Assembly (NCBI GenBank): GCA_964440115.1
Contig: CAYTPV010000001.1
Location: 62,001 to 126,000 of the forward strand
Source of the DNA: JAEWWD01 sp964440115
GTDB taxonomy: Bacteria; Bacillota; Clostridia; Christensenellales; CAG-138
Direction: 5' to 3'
DNA: 64,000 nucleotides
In this document: one piece after another, positions 15,168-23,356 of the stretch
Position numbering within the stretch: the stretch's first letter is position 1
How the letters are laid out: each line of letters starts with the position of its first letter
Notes under the pieces: model-generated
Seen by the model: only the letters and a program-made list of their open reading frames with translations
What the model was told of the DNA's origin: nothing
The model's database searches: none
Translations under genes and position numbers: made by a program

Positions 15168-16259
15168 CTATTTCAGTTTAGCGAATATCATCCTGCCCGC
15201 GGCAGTCTGCAATACGCTTGTAACCACCGATTCCACGGTCTCTCCTATGAACTTGCGCCCGCTTTCCACTACTATCATGGTGCCGTCGTCAAGATAGCCT
15301 ACGCCCTGCCCTGCTTCTTTTCCTTCCTTCACGACGGATACGATCATCTCTTCTCCGGGCAGCACGACAGGCTTAATGGCGTTCGCAAGCTCATTGATAT
15401 TAAACACAGGTACGCTCTGTACGCTTGCAACCTTATTGAGATTGTAATCATTGGTTACAACCACTCCGCCCATGTCCTGCGCCAGCTTCAAAAGTTTCGC
15501 GTCGACTTCGGAAATATCTTCGTAATCGCGTTCTTCCACGCGAACGGGCAGAGACAGTTCCTTCTGCATACGGTGCAGAATATCGAGCCCGCGCCTGCCG
15601 CGGCAGCGTTTGAGTGAATCCGCACTGTCGGCGATATGCCGAAGTTCCTGCAACACAAAACCGGGCACAACAAGTTTGCCCTCCAAAATACCTGTCTGGC
15701 AGATATCCAGTATGCGGCCGTCTATGATGACGGATGTGTCGAGTATTTTGGGGCGCGCGTACAGACCCGCATCATTTTTGCGGGAAGAACGCAGCCAATC
15801 CGGTTCGCCAAGCTCACTGCGGCGTTTGATGGTGACGCTCAGGCCCAAATACCCAAACAGCACATACAATATAACGCTCACAGGCGCTACAAGCCAGGGC
15901 AGCGGTATTTTGCTGACCAAGGTACTTAAAAGCAACGCAAGCAACAGGCCTATGATAAGGCCCAATACGGAATAAAAAATATCCGCGAGAGGCATTTTGG
16001 TAAGCGCGTCCTCTGTGTTCCGGATCATGCGCGCGACCGCATCGATGCATTTGGGAGTAAAAATGAAGAAAATAATTGCAAACAGGACCGCACCCAAAGC
16101 GTAGATTAAGGTCAGCGCCCAACTGAGCAGGGCATCGTGCAGAAGCATTGTCTCTGTCCCAATCGTAACATGGATCGTATCGATGAGGAGCAGAACCAAA
16201 CCGCAACCAAGCGCAGCGCCGATTACCGCACCAACTATACGCAGTATCTTTCGTACCAA
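15168..16259 (-). CDS. yacL: PIN and TRAM domain membrane protein, YacL family
   Basis: 363 residues starting at TTG 16259, with GAGGTGA seven nt upstream. Four hydrophobic helices fill residues 1-150. Then comes a PIN nuclease-like domain (KILDTSVIIDGRI; acidic residues also in LQELRHIAD, DAKLLKLA and VVTNDYNLNKVA). A C-terminal TRAM domain follows (VVLPGEEMIVSVVKEGKEAGQGVGYLDDGTMIVVE), a small RNA-binding beta-barrel. The architecture matches YacL of Bacillus, a membrane-bound putative RNase. It lies 27 bp downstream of carD, as in many Firmicutes. Confidence 0.93.
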   Translation of the reverse strand: MVRKILRIVGAVIGAALGCGLVLLLIDTIHVTIGTETMLLHDALLSWALTLIYALGAVLFAIIFFIFTPKCIDAVARMIRNTEDALTKMPLADIFYSVLGLIIGLLLALLLSTLVSKIPLPWLVAPVSVILYVLFGYLGLSVTIKRRSELGEPDWLRSSRKNDAGLYARPKILDTSVIIDGRILDICQTGILEGKLVVPGFVLQELRHIADSADSLKRCRGRRGLDILHRMQKELSLPVRVEERDYEDISEVDAKLLKLAQDMGGVVVTNDYNLNKVASVQSVPVFNINELANAIKPVVLPGEEMIVSVVKEGKEAGQGVGYLDDGTMIVVESGRKFIGETVESVVTSVLQTAAGRMIFAKLK

Positions 16260-16286
16260 AGAACAATCACCTCATTTCAATGTGCT

Positions 16287-16754
16287 TTATTCTCCCATTA
16301 CAGCTAAAAATGACCCTTCCTCCTTTCCGCTCGCCGCCGATAATTCCGCGAGCAGCACTTGCCTTGCCGTAAGATACATTTTTCGTTCACCTGCAGAAAG
16401 TCCTTTATCCCGTTCCCGGCGAATAAGACTTTTCACAACGTCGGCTACGCCATAGATTTCTCCCTGACGAAGTTTCTCGAGGTTTTCACGATAGCGCTGA
16501 TTCCAGTTTTCATTATCGGGCTGGCTTTCCTGCATAAGATACAACTGAACGCGCTCGCATTCTTCAGCGTTGATGACGGGACGAAGGCCAACGTTTTGCG
16601 CTGAATGCACCGGTACCATCGCCGTCATTCTGCCCAGAACAAAACGCAGCATATAGTATCGGGTAGTTTCACCCAGCACTTCGAGTTCCTGAATGGCTTC
16701 CACCACGCCGACGCCGTGCATGGGATAGCATATCTGCTGTCCGATCTGAAACAC
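16287..16754 (-). CDS. carD: CarD-family transcription regulator
   Basis: 156 residues. I choose GTG 16754 because AAAGGAGG lies seven nt upstream and the protein then begins FQIGQQICYPMHGVGVVE, the usual CarD start; an ATG 11 codons earlier gives an atypical extension. The N-terminal Tudor-like RNA-polymerase-interacting domain (YPMHGVGVVEAI, RYYMLRF) binds the beta subunit in the family, and the helical C-terminus contacts promoter DNA. CarD stabilises open complexes at rRNA and other promoters. Its position with yacL next to rpoB-rpoC fits a polymerase-related role. Two tandem promoters precede it. Confidence 0.93.
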   Translation of the reverse strand: MFQIGQQICYPMHGVGVVEAIQELEVLGETTRYYMLRFVLGRMTAMVPVHSAQNVGLRPVINAEECERVQLYLMQESQPDNENWNQRYRENLEKLRQGEIYGVADVVKSLIRRERDKGLSAGERKMYLTARQVLLAELSAASGKEEGSFLAVMGE

Positions 16755-16798
16755 AAAACCGCCTCCTTTCCTGCCTATTACAATCATAGTCCATTCTT

Positions 16799-16827
16799 AT
16801 AATAGCGGAATACGGCGGCCGTGTCAA
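16799..16827 (-). promoter_or_regulatory. Proximal sigma-A promoter of carD
   Basis: TTGACA (16822-16827) and TATTAT (16799-16804) with a 17-bp spacer, about 45 bp before the carD start. Confidence 0.85.
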
Positions 16828-16836
16828 TAAAAGTGC

Positions 16837-16866
16837 ATTTTATCATAGACCTTTTCCCCTTGTCAA
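16837..16866 (-). promoter_or_regulatory. Distal sigma-A promoter of carD
   Basis: TTGACA (16861-16866) and TAAAAT (16837-16842) with an 18-bp spacer, upstream of and tandem to the proximal promoter. Confidence 0.7.
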
Positions 16867-17041
16867 CGCATTTTGCATAAATTGTCCCAAACCGGTTTGT
16901 TTGTAATTGTGCTGGGGTTCATGCCAAATACCGGGTTTCGGGCAAAGAACATTGACGTTCATGGAGGTATGCGACTATACTGTATATAGAAATAACAGCT
17001 TTTGCCCGTACGCGTGCAAAAGCACGTATGGAGCGAGCGCA

Positions 17042-18187
17042 ATGCAGCTGAGCGGCGTGGTTTTGTCCATGCGGGAAGAATGCGTCAAAATACGCCGTGA
17101 CCTTCACCGCATCCCCGAAACCGCATTTCAGGAATACAAAACACAGGCTTACGTGCGCGAATATCTTGCGCGGCTAAACCCCGACAAACTCACAGACATT
17201 GCGGGTACCGGCGTTAAGGCGGTTTTTTTTGCGCCCGCCGCTACGCAAACCATAGCGTTTCGTGCGGATATGGACGCCCTGCCCATTGAGGAATGGACAA
17301 AAGTCCCCTATGCGTCCGAGCACCCTAATAAAATGCATGCCTGCGGCCACGATGGGCACATGACCGTAGCGCTGTTGCTCGCAAAAATCGTTTCCGAGCG
17401 AAGGGACAAACTGACCGCCAATGTAGTCATTTTGATGCAGCCCGGCGAAGAAGGCGCAGGCGGCGCACGCAAAATGATTGAAGAAGGCGCGCTGCGCGAG
17501 CCGAGGGTAGACCGTATATACGCCCTTCACGTTTACCCCGAATTAAAACGCGGGCAACTGGGCGTGCGGCGCGGCACATTCATGGCGCAGTCCATTGGCT
17601 TTGACTTGACCGTTCTCGGTAAAAGCGCACATGGCGCAAGCCCGGACAAGGGAATAGACGCCGTCGTCGCGGCGGCGGAGCTTATATCTGTTCTTCAGAC
17701 GGTGGTATCGCGTTCCACCAGCCCCGAGGAACCTGTCGTACTCACCATAGGCAAGATACACGGCGGCGAGGCACGCAATATCATCTGCGACAAAGTCGTT
17801 ATGTCCGGCACGTTGCGCACGTTTTCCAATGAAATGCGTGAACAGATTATGGAACGCATCGGCAAAATATTGGCGGGCTTCGAGGTTGCGACAGGCATTA
17901 CGACCGAGTTTAAGGAAGTGCAGTTCTATTACAGCGTGGAAAACCCCTTGGATATGACGGAGGAGTTTCAATTGCTGATGCAGTCGGATATTACACCCAT
18001 GCAGCATCTGATGATCGGCGAGGATTTCTCTTTCTACCAGCAGGAGATCCCCGGGCTGTTTTTCTTCGTGGGCGTGGGCGAATACAGCGGCTACCCGCCC
18101 CTGCACAGCCCGCACTTTGATTTCAACGAGGAATCCCTGCTCTACGGCTTAGAAGCATATTGCAGAATGCTGCATATAACAAAGTAA
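17042..18187 (+). CDS. M20-family amidohydrolase (hippurate/N-acyl-amino-acid hydrolase type)
   Basis: 381 residues from ATG 17042, which has GGAG eight nt upstream; the frame is open further upstream without a better site. Zinc-ligand motifs of the M20D family are present: FRADMDALPIEE, MHACGHDGHM, the catalytic PGEEGAGGARKMIEEG, ALHVYP, and a late His in HSPHFDFNEESL. A dimerisation lid domain lies at about residues 180-290 (GKSAHGASPDKGIDAV). It should hydrolyse an N-acyl amino acid or a related amide in the cytosol; the substrate cannot be told. It is monocistronic, with its own terminator. Confidence 0.93.
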   Translation: MQLSGVVLSMREECVKIRRDLHRIPETAFQEYKTQAYVREYLARLNPDKLTDIAGTGVKAVFFAPAATQTIAFRADMDALPIEEWTKVPYASEHPNKMHACGHDGHMTVALLLAKIVSERRDKLTANVVILMQPGEEGAGGARKMIEEGALREPRVDRIYALHVYPELKRGQLGVRRGTFMAQSIGFDLTVLGKSAHGASPDKGIDAVVAAAELISVLQTVVSRSTSPEEPVVLTIGKIHGGEARNIICDKVVMSGTLRTFSNEMREQIMERIGKILAGFEVATGITTEFKEVQFYYSVENPLDMTEEFQLLMQSDITPMQHLMIGEDFSFYQQEIPGLFFFVGVGEYSGYPPLHSPHFDFNEESLLYGLEAYCRMLHITK

Positions 18188-18193
18188 ATGACA

Positions 18194-18228
18194 ACGGACG
18201 GTTCCGCTTACAGGAACCGTCCGTTTTA
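18194..18228 (+). terminator. Terminator after the M20 amidohydrolase
   Basis: A perfect 12-bp stem (18194-18205 with 18213-18224) with a 7-nt loop is followed by TTTTAT. The next gene is convergent and ends nine bp further on, so the hairpin may serve both strands. Confidence 0.9.
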
Positions 18229-18236
18229 TATCTTGT

Positions 18237-18827
18237 CTATCTTTGATTGATATTTTCCAAAGATATGGATTGTGCGTCAATCAGCGCCGCTTCCGCTTCA
18301 TCGTGCGTAACCAGCACAATAAGAGGCGCTGCGTTTTTGATATGTGCTGCCACGCGGCCGCGCAGTGCGTCGTCGAGTCCGTTGAAGGGTTCATCCAGCA
18401 GGAGTATATCCCCGCCGTAAGCCAATGCCCGCGCAAGCGCCACCCGGCGGCACATGCCTCCGGAGAGTTCCGCGGGCAGCTGATCGGCAGCATCGGCAAG
18501 CTCCATACGCGAAAGCCAATCCCGCGCCACCCGCTCACGATTCGGCATGGCATCGGGCAGAGCCAGCAGCACGTTTTCATAGGCGGTGTACCAGGGAAGC
18601 AGCCTGTCTTCCTGAAATACCATCGTCACCCGCTTGCCCGAAAGACCTTCCACTTGCCCGCTTTTTGGGCACTCCAGCCCCGCAAGCACGCGAAGCAAAG
18701 TCGTCTTGCCCGAACCGGACGGGCCAAACAGAGCGACCGCGCCATTTTCGGGCAGAGTCAATGAAATGCTGCTGAGCACTTCTTTTTCCCCGTAGCGTAC
18801 GCTTACGTTCATCAATCGTATGCTCAA
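18237..18827 (-). CDS. ABC transporter ATP-binding protein (NitT/TauT type)
   Basis: 196 residues. Walker A (FGPSGSGKTTLLR), Q-loop (MVFQEDRLLPWYT), signature (ELSGGMCRRVALARAL), Walker B (DILLLDEPFNGLD) and the H-loop (VLVTHDEAEA) are complete. The start is taken as TTG 18827, which overlaps the permease stop (TTGA) and has GGGGGG six nt upstream; an ATG lies five codons later. This is the last gene of a substrate-binding protein / permease / ATPase operon and energises import. It is short for the family (about 250), ending soon after the H-loop. Confidence 0.92.
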   Translation of the reverse strand: MSIRLMNVSVRYGEKEVLSSISLTLPENGAVALFGPSGSGKTTLLRVLAGLECPKSGQVEGLSGKRVTMVFQEDRLLPWYTAYENVLLALPDAMPNRERVARDWLSRMELADAADQLPAELSGGMCRRVALARALAYGGDILLLDEPFNGLDDALRGRVAAHIKNAAPLIVLVTHDEAEAALIDAQSISLENINQR

Positions 18828-19585
18828 GCTGCGCCCCCCTTCCCCCGCTTAACCGTCAGCGCTTTTACAAACAAGCGCTCGAACAGCATGGAAAGAGCGA
18901 TTACAACCGCCGTCCACGCGAACATATCCGGCGTTTCCAGATAGTTCTTACTTTCGATAAGGCTTTTGCCAACGGAGTTCGCCGTTCTGGCAAGCACTTC
19001 GGCTGCGACTCCGGCTTTCCACGCAAAACCCAGCCCTGTTGCACAGGCAGCCAGCAAATGCGGCATTACCGATGGCAGGTATACGCGGCGCAGTGTTTTC
19101 GCGCGACCAAAGCGGAACAAGGATGCCATTTCAATGAGCCGTGCGTCGGCAGCGCGTATGCCTTCCTGCGTGTTGGCCCAAATAAGGGGCAGCACCATTA
19201 CAAACGCAGCAAACGCGGGCACCGCATCGGTATGCAGCCACAAAAGTACCAGCAATATGAACGACGCGACGGGCGTAGCCTTCAATATGCCGCGCAAAGG
19301 GCGCAGCAGCGCATCCGTGAACGGGGAAAACGCCGTCAGCACGCCCAGAATCGCACCAAGCAGCACAGCAGCAATATATCCTGCGCCTATCCTAAGCAGG
19401 CTGAACGCGGAGGATATCCAAAACCCGCCTTGTCCGGCCAAGCGAACAAGGCTTTGCGCCGTCTCAACAGGCGATGGCAGTATGAGCGCGGAATGCACAA
19501 GCATGCTCGCCATCTGCCAGACGAAGAGCCAGAATACCGCTATGCCCGTACCGCGCAGCGCGGCGCCATAGTTGCCCTTTTTCAT
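18824..19585 (-). CDS. ABC transporter permease (NitT/TauT type)
   Basis: 253 residues with about six hydrophobic helices. The cytoplasmic EAA-type loop is recognisable around FRFGRAKTLRRVYLPSVMPHLLAACATGLGFAWKAG, the sequence that docks on the ATPase in SsuC/TauC-like permeases. It forms the channel for the solute delivered by the lipoprotein encoded two bp upstream. It ends in the TTGA overlap with the ATPase gene, which suggests translational coupling. Confidence 0.93.
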   Translation of the reverse strand: MKKGNYGAALRGTGIAVFWLFVWQMASMLVHSALILPSPVETAQSLVRLAGQGGFWISSAFSLLRIGAGYIAAVLLGAILGVLTAFSPFTDALLRPLRGILKATPVASFILLVLLWLHTDAVPAFAAFVMVLPLIWANTQEGIRAADARLIEMASLFRFGRAKTLRRVYLPSVMPHLLAACATGLGFAWKAGVAAEVLARTANSVGKSLIESKNYLETPDMFAWTAVVIALSMLFERLFVKALTVKRGKGGAA

Positions 19586-19587
19586 CG

Positions 19588-20637
19588 TTACGGCAGGTAA
19601 TAAAAGTCGTCGCCGGGCAGCTTGTCGCCTACGCTCTTCGGATCGGCCTTATACAGTACCTGCAGCATGGCAAGTGCGTCCGCCTGCATATCCGGACCGG
19701 TGACGCAGACTATGTTGCAGTTGGGGATCGCGGCCTTTGCGGCCGCCGCACTGGCCATAATGCCGTATTGCTCGATGAGCGCAGCAGCATCCTCAGGCTT
19801 TTCGTTGACGAAGGATGTGGATGCGGCATATTCCTGCAGGAACGCGTTAACGGCATCGGGGTTATTCTTTATGACGTCACGGCGTGCGATGAGGCAGCCC
19901 TGAACGAGCTGGGTGCCGCCGGATACCTTGTTCCATTCTTCAGTCAAGTCCAGCGCAACGCGCAACGAATTGTTTTTGAGCAGCGAAGCCGTTGCATTGG
20001 GTTCGGGCAGCATGGCAATGTTCACCCCGCCTTCCCCCGCCGCAAGCAGTGTGGCAAGTTCCGTATGATCCGCCATGTACTTGATATCCACTTTGCCGGC
20101 AATCCCGTTCTTTTCAAGCAGGTAGTTAAGTATGAATTCCGGCGTTGCGCCCTGACCCGTGGCATACAGCGTCTTGCCGGAGAGATCGGCAACGCTCTTC
20201 ACCTGATCGCCGTTTTCCAGTATATACAGTACGCCGAACGTGTTGACCGCAATAATCGCCACATCGCCCTGCGTTTTGTTATACAGGGCGGCCGCAAGGT
20301 TAATGGGCGCTGCCGCGATATCTGCTTCGCCTGTAATGATTTTGCCGCTGATTTCATCCGGAGCGGAGGACAGTGTGATGTCATAGTCGACAACCGTCTT
20401 TCCTTCCTCATCCTCTTTCATGAGCTGCACGAACCCCATGCCCGTCGGCCCTTTGAGCGCGGTGATCTTTAGCTGAGCACGCTGTGCGGGTTGTTCTGTT
20501 GCGGCGGGAGCAGAACTTGGCGCCTGTGTTTCAACGGGCGCGGTGGTTTGCTGCGGCGCGGGAGCGACGCAGCCTGCAAGCAGCGCCATTACCAATACGA
20601 GCGCGGCAAGAGAGGCAAGCATACTGTTTCGTTTCAT
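19588..20637 (-). CDS. ABC transporter substrate-binding lipoprotein (NMT1/TauA-like)
   Basis: 349 residues. A lipoprotein signal ends LLAGC, followed by a Pro/Thr/Ala/Glu-rich linker. The mature domain begins KITALKGPTGMGFVQLM and continues with SAPDEISGKIITGEADIAAAPINLAAALYN and LSGKTLYATGQGATPEFILNYLL, the layout of NMT1/THI5-like binding proteins for organic anions, sulfonates or pyrimidines. The ligand cannot be read from sequence. The start has GGAGGATGCC upstream. It follows a Crp/Fnr-type regulator gene and leads the permease and ATPase genes. Confidence 0.92.
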   Translation of the reverse strand: MKRNSMLASLAALVLVMALLAGCVAPAPQQTTAPVETQAPSSAPAATEQPAQRAQLKITALKGPTGMGFVQLMKEDEEGKTVVDYDITLSSAPDEISGKIITGEADIAAAPINLAAALYNKTQGDVAIIAVNTFGVLYILENGDQVKSVADLSGKTLYATGQGATPEFILNYLLEKNGIAGKVDIKYMADHTELATLLAAGEGGVNIAMLPEPNATASLLKNNSLRVALDLTEEWNKVSGGTQLVQGCLIARRDVIKNNPDAVNAFLQEYAASTSFVNEKPEDAAALIEQYGIMASAAAAKAAIPNCNIVCVTGPDMQADALAMLQVLYKADPKSVGDKLPGDDFYYLP

Positions 20638-20679
20638 GGCATCCTCCTGTAAATATACAAATCTATCGGAAAGTACGCC

Positions 20680-21360
20680 TTAGCGAATATCGGGCGATAC
20701 TTCAACGATTTCAATGGTCCGGCCCTTACGTCGAATTCTATTTTCGGCTTCAAGCTTATCCAAAGCGCGATACAGTGAAGCCCGGCTAACGCTCAGCGAC
20801 TGCGCAAGCGCGGTAAGCGCCAAAGTCAGTTTTCCATCCCCGGCATTTTGAGATAGATACAGCAGCACGCGCTGTTCGGTCGTCGGGCAGATGAGTTCTT
20901 CAATGCGCTCGTTCAGGAAATGGATGCGACCCGTCAGATACCGCATATAGTTTTCACAAAGACGGAAATCCGAACGCAGCATTTCACGAAAAACAAGCTC
21001 CGGTATGAGCAGCGCGGCGGCATTCTTCTGCGCAAGGATACGGGTAGGGTATTCGCGTGTCACGCCATCTGTAAATATGGCGGCCATACCGAATAGAGCG
21101 CGAGGCTGCAGCACGCTCATGCGCAAATACCCTTCCTGAGAGTGTTTCTCCACCACGGCGCTTCCGCGCAGAAGCACCCCCAGGCACCCGCCGCCCGTTT
21201 GTGCCGAGAGCATTTCCTCCCCGGCTGCGTAACGGACAAAGTCTATGCCCGACATTTGTAGCAGCGGCACAATCTCATTCGCCATTATGCCCCTGAACAG
21301 GAATGTTTCCTGCAACGTTTTTGCGATGCTTTGCGCCTGCTTTTCCGTAATGCCCGGCAT
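20680..21360 (-). CDS. Crp/Fnr-family transcriptional regulator
   Basis: 226 residues. A cyclic-nucleotide-binding-type beta-roll (about 30-130) precedes a long dimer helix and a Crp-type winged helix-turn-helix (LTALAQSLSVSRASLYRALDKLEAENRIRRKGRTIEI). Single cysteines near residues 59 and 134 do not form an Fnr-style four-Cys cluster, so oxygen sensing by Fe-S is unlikely; a small ligand or haem is possible. It is the first gene of the ABC operon downstream and probably controls it. An 18-bp palindrome just upstream is a good candidate for its own operator. Confidence 0.92.
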   Translation of the reverse strand: MPGITEKQAQSIAKTLQETFLFRGIMANEIVPLLQMSGIDFVRYAAGEEMLSAQTGGGCLGVLLRGSAVVEKHSQEGYLRMSVLQPRALFGMAAIFTDGVTREYPTRILAQKNAAALLIPELVFREMLRSDFRLCENYMRYLTGRIHFLNERIEELICPTTEQRVLLYLSQNAGDGKLTLALTALAQSLSVSRASLYRALDKLEAENRIRRKGRTIEIVEVSPDIR

Positions 21361-21374
21361 AATACCCTCCAGAT

Positions 21375-21392
21375 TTGTCTCATATGAGACAA
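21375..21392. promoter_or_regulatory. Perfect 18-bp palindromic operator before the Crp/Fnr gene
   Basis: TTGTCTCATATGAGACAA is a perfect inverted repeat lying 15 bp before the start codon and about 10 bp downstream of the -10 box, so protein bound here would block early transcription. Its length and symmetry suit a Crp/Fnr dimer. Autorepression of the regulator-transporter operon is inferred. Confidence 0.75.
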
Positions 21393-21401
21393 TCTACGCA
21401 T

Positions 21402-21430
21402 ATTGTATGCTTGCAGTGCGACATTGTCAA
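21402..21430 (-). promoter_or_regulatory. Sigma-A promoter of the Crp/Fnr-ABC transporter operon
   Basis: TTGACA (21425-21430) and TACAAT (21402-21407) with a 17-bp spacer on the minus strand. The palindromic operator follows immediately downstream. Confidence 0.85.
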
Positions 21431-21536
21431 CATTTTCTCAATCATTCTACAAAGAATTGAGTTTCCCCAAAAATAAAACGAATGGGACGCTGTGCACCCC
21501 ATTTCAGAAAACTTAAAAATCATTCTCTAAAAATAA

Positions 21537-21661
21537 GTCAAAGCTGACGACATGTGCGTCAGCTTTGACACCTTGCACGGTCGCCGCACGGAAAACGCCG
21601 CAGCGTTTTTAGGCGACCGTGTGAAAAACTTACTCACAAAAGTGGCGCAGCCACTTTTGTG
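21537..21661. repeat. Chain of three intergenic hairpins, copy 1 of a shared element
   Basis: Three strong hairpins lie in a row: a 13-bp stem (21537-21549 with 21557-21569, loop ACATGTG), a 10-bp stem (21576-21585 with 21612-21621) enclosing a 7-bp inner stem, and an 11-bp stem (21635-21645 with 21651-21661) abutting the stop of the UPF0340 gene. The first hairpin shares the 17-nt core TGACGACATGTGCGTCA with an element at 26423-26451, while the outer stem sequences differ yet stay paired. The array may end transcription of the upstream minus-strand gene. Confidence 0.7.
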
Positions 21662-21663
21662 AT

Positions 21664-22233
21664 TTAGTGTCCGTTCCCCTGTTCATACTGCGCGCGAGGC
21701 CCGCCGACATATTTGGGCCGGGTACGCGCCATTGTGATGACAGCCTGACCTACTCGGCGATTTTCGCTGTGCACCGGCACCACGACCGGTCTTAGATGCA
21801 TGCCTATGAATGTTCCGCCGATATCAATACCCGACGTTGCGCGCGCTTTGATATCTTCCACCATTACGGCATCTTTGAGCCTTGTATATGCCTGCACGGC
21901 AAACGCGCCGCCCGCGTGCAGCCACGGTTTCACCCATACCTGCGTCAAATCGTATTTCTCCATTGCCGCACGCTCTACCACAAGCGAACGATTCAGATGC
22001 TCACAGCCCTGTACGGCAAGAAATAGTCCTCGTTTTTGTATTTCCGGCAGCAAAACTTCCATGATCGCCACAGCGATTTCTTCGCTGGACTGCGTGCCTA
22101 TGCAGTGACCCGCGACTTCGCTTGTTGAGCAGCCCACCACGAATAAATCGCCCGGCCGCGTCGTGTCTTTTTCAAACAGATCGGCAAGCGCATTGCGCAA
22201 CTGCTGCTGTATTTGTTTCAGATCCGGTTCCAT
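21664..22233 (-). CDS. UPF0340 (TIGR01440, YwlG-like) family protein
   Basis: 189 residues from ATG 22233, which has AGAGGGA seven nt upstream; the frame is open further upstream but has no ribosome site. The family is recognised by FVVGCSTSEVAGHCIGTQSSEEIA, VQGCEHLNRSLVVER and the C-terminal DIGGTFIGMHLRPVVVP. Function is unknown; relatives are conserved cytosolic proteins in Firmicutes. It is followed on its strand by a hairpin array. No operon partner is evident, although the mutY gene ends 74 bp upstream on the same strand. Confidence 0.9.
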   Translation of the reverse strand: MEPDLKQIQQQLRNALADLFEKDTTRPGDLFVVGCSTSEVAGHCIGTQSSEEIAVAIMEVLLPEIQKRGLFLAVQGCEHLNRSLVVERAAMEKYDLTQVWVKPWLHAGGAFAVQAYTRLKDAVMVEDIKARATSGIDIGGTFIGMHLRPVVVPVHSENRRVGQAVITMARTRPKYVGGPRAQYEQGNGH

Positions 22234-22306
22234 GCTATCCCTCTTTTTTCGTCGGTTTTCGCGTACTTTTACAGCAAGTGCATTATACCCCGCGTTTGGG
22301 TAAACG

Positions 22307-23356
22307 TCAATGCGGCAGGCAGACACGAAACGCCGTGGGCAATGCGTGCTCTCCCCCCTGCTCCATCGTCCACTCCCATTTTGCAGGCAAGCCACTGCAT
22401 TCCGCATCCAAAGCGTATACGCGCATATGCCATTCCACATGCGTAAAAATATGTTTGCGAGAATACCTTGCAATAGCGCCCTTAGGCGAAATCCCCCACG
22501 CGGACAATTGCTTTGTCATTGCGTCCTGCTCCAAGTGACCCGGCAGATTGGGAAGCTCCCACAAACCCGGAAGCAGGCCGGTATTTTCCCGCTTGCGCAC
22601 CGCCACACTTCCACTTGCGCGCAATACGAATATGGTGAGTTCTTCACTTCGGCGCGGCGCTTTTTTGCTGCGGACGGGCAACTCCACTTCCCTGCCCTGC
22701 GCATGCGCGCGGCATAGTCCGCTCACCGGGCAATCCGCGCACCGCGGCGCAGCATTTGGAAGGCAAACGGTCGCCCCCAGTTCCATCAGCGCCTGATTGA
22801 ACGCGCCGGGCTTATCTTTGGGTATCATATCCCGCAGCACCCGCTCGGCTTCCTTTCTTGCGGCGGGCAAGGCGATATCCATATCGCTGCCGCAGAGCCT
22901 CGCAAGCACGCGCAGCACATTGCCGTCCACCGCCGGTTCAGCCGCATCGTACGCAATGGAGGCGATAGCCCCCGCCGTATACGGACCTATGCCGGGCAGC
23001 GCAAGCAACTCCCGCATATCTGAAGGCAGTTTCCCGTCATAACGCTGCACGATCATTTGCGCCGCACGCTGCAGATTGCGTGCGCGGCTGTAATAGCCCA
23101 GCCCCTCCCATAGTTTGAGCAGCTGTTCCTCGGGTACGGCGGCAAGTGCCTGGATATCCGGCAGCGCCTGCAAAAACCGCAGGAAATACGGTTTTACCGC
23201 TTCCACCCTCGTCTGCTGCAGCATGATTTCGCTGACCCACACGCGGTATGCATCCGTATTCTCACGCCACGGCAGCTCGCGGGCATTCTGTTCATACCAC
23301 GCAAGCAACGATTGTGCGACAGGCAGTGAAGTAAATCCCGTTATACTGTTTTCCAA
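22307..23356 (-). CDS. mutY: A/G-specific adenine DNA glycosylase
   Basis: 349 residues from TTG 23356. MutY removes adenine mispaired with 8-oxoguanine. The helix-hairpin-helix (LPGIGPYTAGAIASIAYD, with the catalytic Asp in the following AAEPAVDGNV) and the 4Fe-4S ligands (CLPNAAPRCADCPVSGLC) are present. A C-terminal NUDIX-like domain recognising the oxidised base follows (GLLPGLWELPNLPG). The start overlaps the end of the MBL-fold gene by 16 bp and has only a weak ribosome site, so translation is probably coupled. No inactivating change is seen. Confidence 0.95.
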   Translation of the reverse strand: MENSITGFTSLPVAQSLLAWYEQNARELPWRENTDAYRVWVSEIMLQQTRVEAVKPYFLRFLQALPDIQALAAVPEEQLLKLWEGLGYYSRARNLQRAAQMIVQRYDGKLPSDMRELLALPGIGPYTAGAIASIAYDAAEPAVDGNVLRVLARLCGSDMDIALPAARKEAERVLRDMIPKDKPGAFNQALMELGATVCLPNAAPRCADCPVSGLCRAHAQGREVELPVRSKKAPRRSEELTIFVLRASGSVAVRKRENTGLLPGLWELPNLPGHLEQDAMTKQLSAWGISPKGAIARYSRKHIFTHVEWHMRVYALDAECSGLPAKWEWTMEQGGEHALPTAFRVCLPH

